In this document: positions 9,879 to 16,778 of the stretch, in pieces
How the letters are laid out: each line of letters opens with the position of its first letter
Numbering within the stretch: the stretch's first letter is position 1
From: Rhodospirillaceae bacterium
Lineage (GTDB): Bacteria; Pseudomonadota; Alphaproteobacteria; Rhodospirillales; JABHCV01
Length of the DNA: 64,000 nt
Reading direction: 5' to 3'
Assembly (NCBI GenBank): GCA_018662005.1
Contig: JABJHA010000021.1
Span: forward strand, 84,406-148,405
The notes under the pieces: generated by a model
Database searches by the model: none
Seen by the model: the letters and a program-made list of their open reading frames with translations, nothing else
Told to the model about the DNA's origin: nothing
Position numbers and translations under genes: made by a program

Positions 9879-10145
9879 ATGAATATATCCAAAGTAGTTT
9901 ACTGGTTTGGAGCTGTTGCTTCAGTGATAACTATTTATATGTTTTTCACGGCACCAAACTCACGGGATTTCATGACTGGTGGTTCTCAAAATACTGGGGG
10001 GAACACCAATAACGTATCATCCCATGCTGTCAGCAGCGGTCAAAATAGCAGTGCGACCAGCAATGTGAACATTAACAATAATGTAAGCGTAATAAACAAA
10101 AGTGTTTATGCCGAAAAAAATGCTGTTGTGATCGTAGGAGATTAA
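9879..10145 (+). CDS. Small single-pass membrane protein with Asn/Ser-rich tail, partner of SEFIR gene
   Basis: An 88-residue protein not matched to a named family. Residues 6-24 (VVYWFGAVASVITIYMFFT) form one strong membrane segment. The rest is rich in Asn, Ser, Gly and Val (GGNTNNVSSHAVSSGQNSSA and similar) and ends in a short hydrophobic stretch AVVIVGD. Asn-rich low-complexity beta-prone tails of this kind could self-assemble. It lies 4 bases upstream of the SEFIR gene in the same mini-island, so the pair is almost certainly co-expressed. A sensor, anchor or scaffold for the SEFIR protein is a reasonable guess only. Confidence 0.7.
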   Translation: MNISKVVYWFGAVASVITIYMFFTAPNSRDFMTGGSQNTGGNTNNVSSHAVSSGQNSSATSNVNINNNVSVINKSVYAEKNAVVIVGD

Positions 10146-10149
10146 GGAA

Positions 10150-10920
10150 GTGAGTAAAAAGGCGCCTAAGGTTTTTATTTCATATTCACACGATAATCCT
10201 GAACACAAGCGTTGGGTTGCTGAACTCGGTACTCATCTAAGGCAGAATGGAGTTGATGCCGTCTTAGACCAATGGGATCTACAGCCTGGCAAAGATGTAC
10301 CAATGTTTATGGAGGAACAACTTAGAGAATGTGACTTCGCCCTTTTAGTTTGTACTGAGCGATACGTTGAAAAAGCAAATAGTGGGACTGGTGGTGTTGG
10401 CTATGAAAAGATGATTGTCAGTGCAGCACTAATTAAAGATATTGATGTAGGAAAATTTATTCCAATTATCCGACAATCAGGCTCCAAATTGGTTCCGACT
10501 TTTATTGAGACAAAGTTTTTTATTGATTTTTCGGATGATGAATATTTTGAAACAGTAATTGATGATCTGCTGAGATTTCTGCTGGGTGAAGAGATTTCTA
10601 AAAAGCCCCCACTTGGTGTACCCCCAACCTTTTCTTCTGAAGTAACAACTTCTACCCGATCTGTGGCAAGATCAAAAAGCGATCTTTCTGTTGAAGCTTT
10701 TCAGATATTTTCAAAATTGGTCGAAGCGTATGACAAGGGATTAAATTTAAATTGGGGCAAGGCAGGAATAGCGAAAGAACATGACTTTGGGAAAATAACA
10801 ATTGATACGGCACTTAGTGAGTTATGTAAGAGAAATTTCTTATTTTATAGTCAGGTTAACTATACTTATTCGCTAACTGATGACGGTAAGCATTACGCTA
10901 AGAAAGTAGGGATAGTCTAA
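10150..10920 (+). CDS. SEFIR/TIR-like domain protein with C-terminal winged-helix-like region
   Basis: A 256-residue protein. Residues 6-100 match the SEFIR branch of the TIR superfamily: start motif PKVFISYSHDNPEHKRWV, then VDAVLDQWDLQPGKD, ALLVCTERYVEKAN and the GGVGYEKMIV segment whose Glu may correspond to the catalytic Glu of bacterial TIR NADases. After a Ser/Pro/Thr-rich linker (about residues 150-180) the C-terminal 75 residues look like a small winged-helix fold. Start is GTG at 10150, behind GTAGGAG. Bacterial TIR/SEFIR proteins act as effectors in anti-phage immunity (family knowledge). A defence role here is inferred from the domain and island context. Confidence 0.82.
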   Translation: MSKKAPKVFISYSHDNPEHKRWVAELGTHLRQNGVDAVLDQWDLQPGKDVPMFMEEQLRECDFALLVCTERYVEKANSGTGGVGYEKMIVSAALIKDIDVGKFIPIIRQSGSKLVPTFIETKFFIDFSDDEYFETVIDDLLRFLLGEEISKKPPLGVPPTFSSEVTTSTRSVARSKSDLSVEAFQIFSKLVEAYDKGLNLNWGKAGIAKEHDFGKITIDTALSELCKRNFLFYSQVNYTYSLTDDGKHYAKKVGIV

Positions 10921-11058
10921 TAGTCAATCTTCTAGCGATGAGTACGCAGCGAAATCTACCCTAAAAATAGCAAGATACTGGGTTGATATGAATAGAAAAT
11001 TGTAAAAAACGTACGCACTTTTCGACACAGTGACCTTGCAACAAATTGAAAATACACA

Positions 11059-11125
11059 AAACACAAGAGACTTAAAATCTCTCGGCCTCACGGCCTTGCC
11101 GGTTCAAGTCCGGCCGCCCGCACCA
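11059..11125 (+). repeat. attR-like direct repeat (copy of tRNA-Leu 3 prime end)
   Basis: Exact copy of 9709-9775, followed by sequence unrelated to that after the real tRNA. It lacks the 5 prime acceptor strand and D arm, so it is not a functional tRNA gene. It marks the right boundary of the mini-island. Confidence 0.92.
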
Positions 11126-11206
11126 CTCACCTTAGAGGTTACCAAGGCGTAGACCTATTGACGCTTTTGGCGCTATTGTCACTGGTCTTTGTGATAAACT
11201 CACTCC

Positions 11207-13288
11207 ATGCAATTCATACCATTATTCCTAACCGTTCTCATCCTTCCAACTCTAGCCTTCGCCGATGTAACTGGCCCCGCCCGAGTCGTTGATGGCGACT
11301 TGATTGTGGGTGATTTTGAGGCAGGGAACTTAACGGGTTGGCAAGAGAAGGCGTTCAAGAACAAAACCCTCTACGAACTGGTCGAAGGCGAAGTGGGAAC
11401 GGTCCTCAAGGCGGACAGCAAGGCAAGCGCCTCAGGACTGTATAGGGAAATAAAAATTGATTTGGTAAAAACGCCCTGCCTCACTTGGTCATGGAAGGTG
11501 GACGGTATTCTTAATGGCTTGGATGAGACAACCAAGAACGGTGACGATTATCCAGCGCGGGTATACGTGGTTTTTTCCGGAGGACTTTTCTTCTGGAAAA
11601 CACGTGCCTTGAATTACGTCTGGTCCAATGGGCGTCCAATAGGTTCGGTGTGGCCAAACGCTTATACAAGTAAGTCCATTATTATTGATGGTGACAGGGA
11701 ATGCTGGGTTCTTGATCGGGGCAAGGCGCAGAGAAACGCGGACGGGCGCGCATACCGCCTGACAGGTTCCATGGGTGATGTCACCGAACGCAAAAAAACC
11801 GAGCAATCCCTACTAAATAATCAGAAAGTGCTGCGGGTCTTCCTCGATTCCACCATTGATAATGCCGCGTTAATCAATCTTGATGGAATTATTCAGAACA
11901 TAAACAAGGCGATGGCTGAACGATATGGAAAAGCCCAGGACGATCTTATTGGCCAACCCATGTTCGCCAGTCCGCCGACAGAAACCGGCAAGCGCCGTTG
12001 GGAATGGGTCAACGAGGTCATAGAAACGCGAACTTTTGTGCGCCGTATCGATGAACAGGAAGGAATATGGTTCGACAACAGCTATTTCCCTGTTTTTGAT
12101 GATAACGGGATGGTTATACAAATTGCCATTTTCGCCCGCGATATAACGGACCAAAAGGAATTGGAAAAGGCGCTGAAGGAAAGCCAAACAAGGTTCAGGG
12201 ATTTTGCCGAGTCAGCATCCGATTATTTTTGGGAAACAGATATTCAGCACAGGCTTGTTTGGGAATCTGAAAGGGTAAACGAAATTGCCGGCCTTAAATT
12301 TGAGGACGTGAAAGGCAAGGCTCGCTGGGAACTCCCGGGACCGGTTAAAGATGATAAGGACTTCTGGAAGGAATTTAGAGCCACCGTGGAAGACCATCAG
12401 CCATTCCGCGATTTTGAATTTCCTTATGAAAACAAGGATGGAAAAATTTTCGAAATACGGGTAAGCGGCGTGCCGGTATTTGAAGATAAAACATTCATTG
12501 GCTACCGGGGCGTTACGCGTGACGTGACAGACCTGAAGAAAGCCGAATTTGAGTTGAAAATCGCCAAAGAGCGGGCAGAATCGGCTGATCGGGCGAAATC
12601 CGACCTATTGGCTAACATGAGTCATGAACTGCGCACCCCCTTAAATGCCATTCTTGGCTTTTCGGCGATGATGAAGGAAGAAGTTTTCGGCGTTCTTGAT
12701 GAAAAATATGTGGAATACGCCAATGATATCAATCGTTCCGGCGGTCACTTGCTTGAACTGATCAATGATATTCTCGATGTTTCAGCCATTGATGCCGGTA
12801 AAATTGAACTTGATGAGGAAAATCTGGACGTTGGCGAGGTCATTGAAGTCGCCGTGAACATGGTCAGTGCTCGTGCCGAGACAGGAAACGTCCGCCTGGT
12901 AAGCATTCCGAGTAACGATCTGCCTGAACTTTATGCCGACGCACGAAGACTGACGCAGATATTGCTTAATTTGTTATCCAACGCGATCAAGTTCACGCCG
13001 GCCAACGGAGAGGTTTCAATAGCCGCCTGTGTTGATGATGAAGATGCTCATATTATCACGATCATTGATACAGGTGTCGGTATGAGTGGCGAAGAGCTGG
13101 ACAAAGCGATGTCAAAGTTTGGGCAGGTGGACAGTGGCCTCAATAGAAGACATGAAGGGACCGGCCTTGGATTGCCGCTTGCGCGGAGACTGATCGAATT
13201 GCACGGTGGGCAAATGCAAATCGACAGCAAAAAAGGCGGTGGCACGACCGTTACCATCAAATTCCCCGCTCAAAGAACCGTTACCTAA
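11207..13288 (+). CDS. Chimeric sensor histidine kinase: DUF3047 fragment fused to PAS-PAS-HisKA-HATPase
   Basis: A 693-residue protein. Residues 1-19 look like a cleavable signal peptide (ends TLAFA). Residues about 25-162 match the front part of the DUF3047 family (SWKVDGILNGLDE, ALNYVWSNGRPIGSVWPNAY). The match stops abruptly near SIIIDGDRE and is followed by the tail end of a PAS/PAC domain (CWVLDRGKAQRNADGRAYRL). Two PAS domains, the dimerisation/phosphoacceptor motif SHELRTPLNAILGF with His473, and HATPase boxes (LLNLLSNAIKFTP, DTGVGM, GTGLGLP) follow. No membrane segment lies between the signal peptide and the kinase, so the protein is either mis-targeted or starts internally. It probably arose by deletion fusing two genes. 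Confidence 0.85.
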   Translation: MQFIPLFLTVLILPTLAFADVTGPARVVDGDLIVGDFEAGNLTGWQEKAFKNKTLYELVEGEVGTVLKADSKASASGLYREIKIDLVKTPCLTWSWKVDGILNGLDETTKNGDDYPARVYVVFSGGLFFWKTRALNYVWSNGRPIGSVWPNAYTSKSIIIDGDRECWVLDRGKAQRNADGRAYRLTGSMGDVTERKKTEQSLLNNQKVLRVFLDSTIDNAALINLDGIIQNINKAMAERYGKAQDDLIGQPMFASPPTETGKRRWEWVNEVIETRTFVRRIDEQEGIWFDNSYFPVFDDNGMVIQIAIFARDITDQKELEKALKESQTRFRDFAESASDYFWETDIQHRLVWESERVNEIAGLKFEDVKGKARWELPGPVKDDKDFWKEFRATVEDHQPFRDFEFPYENKDGKIFEIRVSGVPVFEDKTFIGYRGVTRDVTDLKKAEFELKIAKERAESADRAKSDLLANMSHELRTPLNAILGFSAMMKEEVFGVLDEKYVEYANDINRSGGHLLELINDILDVSAIDAGKIELDEENLDVGEVIEVAVNMVSARAETGNVRLVSIPSNDLPELYADARRLTQILLNLLSNAIKFTPANGEVSIAACVDDEDAHIITIIDTGVGMSGEELDKAMSKFGQVDSGLNRRHEGTGLGLPLARRLIELHGGQMQIDSKKGGGTTVTIKFPAQRTVT

Positions 13289-13303
13289 GGTGGATTTTTG
13301 TTT

Positions 13304-13765
13304 ATGGCCATTTCCCGTATTTTTCTGTTTTTGATTTTGCTTCCCATCCCGGCGATGGCCGCAGGTCCGGTTGCTGCGTTTGAGCAAACCAACAAGAGTT
13401 TTTTCGGTGGCCTCGCCCTTGAAGGATATGACGCCGTCGGTTACTTCACCAATGGTATGGCGAACAAAGGTAAAGAGACTCATGCATTTGAATGGAATGG
13501 GGCCCGCTGGTTGTTTTCCAGTGCAGTCAACCGGGAACGTTTTGCCGCCAATCCACAAGCCTTTGCCCCGCAATACGGGGGGTATTGCTCCAATCAGATG
13601 AGTCTTGGAAATTTAAGCGATATCGATCCGGAAGTATGGCGCATCATTGATGGCAAACTGTATCTGTTCGGCCATCAGGCGGGACGGGTGCGTTGGGCCG
13701 ATCAGGTTTATCAAAAAATTGGCACTGCGGATGAAAACTGGGCCGGTTATCTTGGCAAGGAATAG
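13304..13765 (+). CDS. YHS-domain protein with signal peptide
   Basis: A 153-residue protein exported by an N-terminal signal (FLFLILLPIPAMA|A). The YHS signature is LALEGYDAVGYFTNG, then the core EWNGARWLFSSAVNRERFAANPQ and YGGYC. YHS proteins are small, often metal- or redox-associated periplasmic proteins of unknown precise function. The ATG at 13304 is preferred over a TTG six bases upstream because AAGGTGG sits nine bases before it. It follows the kinase gene by 15 bases and may share its transcript. Confidence 0.85.
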   Translation: MAISRIFLFLILLPIPAMAAGPVAAFEQTNKSFFGGLALEGYDAVGYFTNGMANKGKETHAFEWNGARWLFSSAVNRERFAANPQAFAPQYGGYCSNQMSLGNLSDIDPEVWRIIDGKLYLFGHQAGRVRWADQVYQKIGTADENWAGYLGKE

Positions 13766-13856
13766 CGTGTTCTAGGTCAAGGCAACGGCCTGAAAATATG
13801 TTAAACTTCCATCAGTAATCGGGGATAGTCCCGACCTGTTACAGATGAGGTTGATC

Positions 13857-14072
13857 ATGTTGACTCGACGGTTGAGCGACAAGATTATTGCCGCCCACCA
13901 GACCGCCTGTGAGGAAAACCACAAGGTGATTGCGGATTTGCTTCTGGAAGCGCTGGAAGTTGATTTGTCGAATATTGGCGGGGTTGGAGGGGATCATCGG
14001 CAATGGTCCAAGGAAATGGAAGAAGCCTTCACCCTGCATGAGAAAGTTTTTGGCACCATCAAGCTGAACTGA
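13857..14072 (+). CDS. Small conserved-looking helical protein, unknown function
   Basis: A 71-residue, mostly helical charged protein (from MLTRRLSDKIIAAHQTACEE) with no membrane segment and no recognised domain. ATG 13857 is preferred because AGG lies six bases upstream; an in-frame ATG exists at 13845. It converges with the degenerate receiver gene, the two stop codons being four bases apart within a perfect 12-base palindrome. Coding status rests on codon pattern and a plausible ribosome site. Confidence 0.55.
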   Translation: MLTRRLSDKIIAAHQTACEENHKVIADLLLEALEVDLSNIGGVGGDHRQWSKEMEEAFTLHEKVFGTIKLN

Positions 14073-14076
14073 GCGC

Positions 14077-14604
14077 TCAGGGTTCCGTTTTGTCTTCTGC
14101 ATCCTCAACCGGTCGCTCGACCTGGCTTCTGCGGTCCTCGCCCTTAATCGGATTTCCTTCATGACGACGACGGTCCGGCCCGAAGAATTTTGTCTCTTTG
14201 ATAAACAACCGATCATCATTAAGAACCGAGCAAATGTGCTGGTAAATTGATTTGACCGAAACAGGTGCGGCAAGGAATTCCGTCATCCCCAGATCGCGAG
14301 CCGCGATGACGTTAGCCTGTTCGCAGTAAGCGGTAACAATGATGATCGGCACAAACGGATTCGGGCTTTTATCCGGATCACGAATCTGGTTGAGAAACTT
14401 CAACTCATCATGGCCCGGCGCCCAGTTCGAGAAAATCAAATCCGCCTGTTGACCTTTAAACATCTGGAAAGCTTTATCAGGGTCGTTAACGTCGCGCAAT
14501 TTGACGATGCCAAGCTCGTGCAAGGCTGTCCGCAGAATGGTTAGCATGTGCGGGTTACTGTCAACAATCAGGACGTCGAGGTGGCTTAGGTCATAACGCT
14601 CCAT
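14077..14604 (-). CDS. Degenerate CheY-like receiver protein
   Basis: A 175-residue protein whose first 125 residues fold as a response-regulator receiver (LDVLIVDSNPHM, VPIIIVTAYCEQANV, MTEFLAAPVSVKSIYQHI). The phosphoacceptor Asp is replaced by Asn60 (LIFSNWAPG, normally LILTDW) and the conserved Lys of the KP motif by Ala113. Only one acidic-pocket Asp (Asp15) is left. It therefore cannot follow standard aspartyl phosphorylation. A polar charged tail (GPDRRRHEGNPIKGEDRRSQ) follows without an output domain. It probably acts as a phosphorylation-independent protein-interaction module. Confidence 0.85.
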   Translation of the reverse strand: MERYDLSHLDVLIVDSNPHMLTILRTALHELGIVKLRDVNDPDKAFQMFKGQQADLIFSNWAPGHDELKFLNQIRDPDKSPNPFVPIIIVTAYCEQANVIAARDLGMTEFLAAPVSVKSIYQHICSVLNDDRLFIKETKFFGPDRRRHEGNPIKGEDRRSQVERPVEDAEDKTEP

Positions 14605-14759
14605 TTGTATGGCCTTGCTCGTTCATAAAATCCAGCAAAGCTACAATACAACATGTGGCCAACTTGGGCATTGATCTGGGGTAAGCGCTGATAAACATTG
14701 AATATGTGGAGGAAATGTATAGGTTTCTGCTTTCATCCCTTCAAGGAGCGCAATCGAAG

Positions 14760-16097
14760 ATGACAGCCGTGGATTCCAACAGTTTACGGAGCCAATTTGA
14801 TGACCTGACCGCCAGGATTGGTATTATCGGCATGGGCTATGTTGGGCTGCCGTTGGCGCTGGCTTGTGTCAAAAGCGGCTTCGCCACGACCGGTTTTGAT
14901 GTTGACGAGGAAAAGGTTGAAGCCCTTCTAAACGGACGCTCCTACCTTAAGCATATTGACGCTGCACACATTAAAGAAGCCGCCCAGGGTGGTAAGCTTG
15001 ACGCGACCGACGATTTCTCCCGGCTTGCCGATATGGACGCCATTATTATCTGCGTACCGACACCGTTGGCTGCCGGCAATGTACCGGATTTAAGTTATGT
15101 GACTTCGACAACGGACGTGATTGCAAAGTATCTGCGCGCCGGGCAAATGGTCGTGCTGGAATCAACGACGTATCCCGGCACAACGGCGGAAGTGATGCGG
15201 CCCATTCTTGAGGCCGGCGGTCTTAAATCGGGACAGGATTTCTTCCTCGCCTATTCACCGGAACGCGAGGACCCGGGCAACCCGACCCATGAGACATCGA
15301 TTATCCCGAAGGTTGTCGGCGGTGATGGCGAGGAGGCCCTGAAACTGGCCGTTGCCCTATACGACAAGATCGTCGTACAGACGGTGCCGGTCTCATCCCT
15401 TGATACGGCCGAAGCGGTGAAGTTGACCGAAAACATCTTCCGATCCGTCAACATCGCCCTGGTCAATGAATTAAAGCTGATCTACGGAAAAATGGGTATC
15501 GACATCTGGGAAGTGATCGAGGCGGCGAAAAGCAAGCCGTTCGGCTATATGCCGTTTTATCCAGGACCGGGCCTGGGCGGCCACTGCATCCCCATTGATC
15601 CTTTTTACCTGACATGGCGGGCCAAACAGTTCGGCCAACAAACCCGTTTTATTGAACTTGCCGGCGAAATCAACACGGCCATGCCAAACCATGTCGTTGA
15701 GGTGCTGGAAGGAGCCCTTAAGGAACGTTTCGATAAGAGCCTGAAGGGATCAAAAATCCTGATACTGGGCATCGCCTACAAAAAGAACGTCGCCGACGTC
15801 CGTGAAAGCCCGGCCTTCGCTATTATCGAATTGCTGGAAGGGAATGGTGCCACCACCGCCTTTTATGATCCGCACGTTCTGGAAATCCCGACAACCCGGG
15901 AACACATGGATTTGGCGGGACGCAAGTCGATTGAATGGAACCCTGATACATTCGGTGAGTATGACGCAACATTGATCGCTACTGATCATGACGGGGTGGA
16001 TTATGAAGTGCTAACCGAGAAAAGTTTACTGGTAATCGATAGCCGCAATGCAACCAGGGACAATAACGATCAGGACGGCAAAATTGTTCGGGATTGA
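14760..16097 (+). CDS. wbpA: UDP-N-acetylglucosamine 6-dehydrogenase (WbpA/nucleotide-sugar dehydrogenase family)
   Basis: Oxidises UDP-GlcNAc to UDP-GlcNAc-uronic acid with NAD, the entry to uronic-acid aminosugars in surface glycans. The 445-residue protein has the Rossmann motif GIIGMGYVGLPLALA near residue 21, the motif YSPEREDPGNP typical of the WbpA/WecC branch, and catalytic Cys276 in GLGGHCIPIDPFYL. The C-terminal UDP-binding domain contains ILGIAYKKNVADVRESPA. The start is placed at ATG 14760 behind AAGGAG; upstream alternatives exist at 14706 and 14715. It begins the plus-strand glycan cluster. Confidence 0.88.
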   Translation: MTAVDSNSLRSQFDDLTARIGIIGMGYVGLPLALACVKSGFATTGFDVDEEKVEALLNGRSYLKHIDAAHIKEAAQGGKLDATDDFSRLADMDAIIICVPTPLAAGNVPDLSYVTSTTDVIAKYLRAGQMVVLESTTYPGTTAEVMRPILEAGGLKSGQDFFLAYSPEREDPGNPTHETSIIPKVVGGDGEEALKLAVALYDKIVVQTVPVSSLDTAEAVKLTENIFRSVNIALVNELKLIYGKMGIDIWEVIEAAKSKPFGYMPFYPGPGLGGHCIPIDPFYLTWRAKQFGQQTRFIELAGEINTAMPNHVVEVLEGALKERFDKSLKGSKILILGIAYKKNVADVRESPAFAIIELLEGNGATTAFYDPHVLEIPTTREHMDLAGRKSIEWNPDTFGEYDATLIATDHDGVDYEVLTEKSLLVIDSRNATRDNNDQDGKIVRD

Positions 16098-16153
16098 GTC
16101 ATTCTAAGAAAGTAACGTATCTAATATTTAAGGCAAAATTAAAGGAAAAACGT

Positions 16154-16600
16154 GTGACAAACAGGCCGTCTCTTCATGAAAACCTGACTGAACGTGAAAA
16201 CGTCAAGGTTGGTACAGAGCGCGGTTTTGGGCTGGTCTTCGCTGTCGTCTTCATCGTTATTTCTCTGTTACCCCTTTTCACTATGTCCGATCAGGAAGGC
16301 CAACTGCGCATCTGGGCGTTGGTCGTCGCGGGTTTTTTTGCAGGTACCGCCCTGACCATGCCGCGACTGTTAGCGCCATTGAATAAATTGTGGTTCCGTT
16401 TTGGGCTTCTCCTGCACAAGATCGTCAATCCCCTGATCATGGGGGTGCTGTTTTTCGTTACAGTTACACCGATTGGTCTGATTATGCGTAGCATGGGCAA
16501 GACGCCACTGAAACTCGGTTTTGATAAAAACGCTGATACATACTGGATCACCCGAACTCCACCCGGCCCGGCGCCAGAAACAATGAAACGGCAATTTTAG
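16154..16600 (+). CDS. SxtJ-family membrane protein
   Basis: A 148-residue protein with a charged N-terminus and three or four membrane segments (GLVFAVVFIVISLLPLF, IWALVVAGFFAGTALTM, IVNPLIMGVLFFVTVTPIGL). The pattern, including the end region MGKTPLKL, fits the SxtJ family. Family members are recurrently encoded beside DUF5989 and NodU/CmcH-type carbamoyltransferases, exactly as here. The GTG at 16154 behind AAAGGA is the best start; an in-frame TTG at 16094 overlaps the upstream stop. The biochemical role is unknown. Confidence 0.75.
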   Translation: MTNRPSLHENLTERENVKVGTERGFGLVFAVVFIVISLLPLFTMSDQEGQLRIWALVVAGFFAGTALTMPRLLAPLNKLWFRFGLLLHKIVNPLIMGVLFFVTVTPIGLIMRSMGKTPLKLGFDKNADTYWITRTPPGPAPETMKRQF

Positions 16601-16614
16601 GAGTATTTGCTGCA

Positions 16615-16764
16615 ATGAGTTTTCTTGCCGAATTGTTGATGTTCCTCAGGGAACGCAAAAAATTTTGGTTGCTGCCGATCATCATTATGATGGTCATCTT
16701 CGGCGGGCTTGTCGTATTGAGCCAGGGTTCCGCCGTTGCGCCTTTTATTTACACCATCTTCTAG
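16615..16764 (+). CDS. DUF5989-type 49-residue membrane microprotein
   Basis: A 49-residue protein: N-terminal amphipathic MSFLAELLMFLRERKKFW, one membrane segment LLPIIIMMVIFGGLVVL, and the end SAVAPFIYTIF. This layout matches the small DUF5989 proteins found between SxtJ and carbamoyltransferase genes. It sits 14 bases after the SxtJ stop and 14 bases before the carbamoyltransferase start. Genes this short are easily missed. The role is unknown; co-occurrence suggests a membrane partner of the carbamoyltransferase. Confidence 0.8.
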   Translation: MSFLAELLMFLRERKKFWLLPIIIMMVIFGGLVVLSQGSAVAPFIYTIF

Positions 16765-16778
16765 AAGAAGAGATTTGA

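Larger units (their letters stand above)
9776..11125 (+). mobile_element. 1.35-kb tRNA-Leu-targeted mini genomic island lacking an integrase
   Basis: Bounded on the left by the intact tRNA-Leu and on the right by an exact 67-base copy of its 3 prime end. The interior is visibly richer in A and T than the flanking housekeeping genes. It carries two tightly spaced plus-strand genes (9879-10145 and 10150-10920) and no recombinase. Integration was therefore catalysed in trans, or the integrase has been lost. Removing the interior plus one repeat would restore an uninterrupted tRNA-Leu locus. The boundaries are directly visible; mobility is inferred. Confidence 0.85.

Noticed and set aside
11059..11125. 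Second tRNA-Leu gene
   Set aside because: Only the 3 prime part is present; no 5 prime acceptor strand or D arm precedes it, so it is the right boundary repeat of the island.
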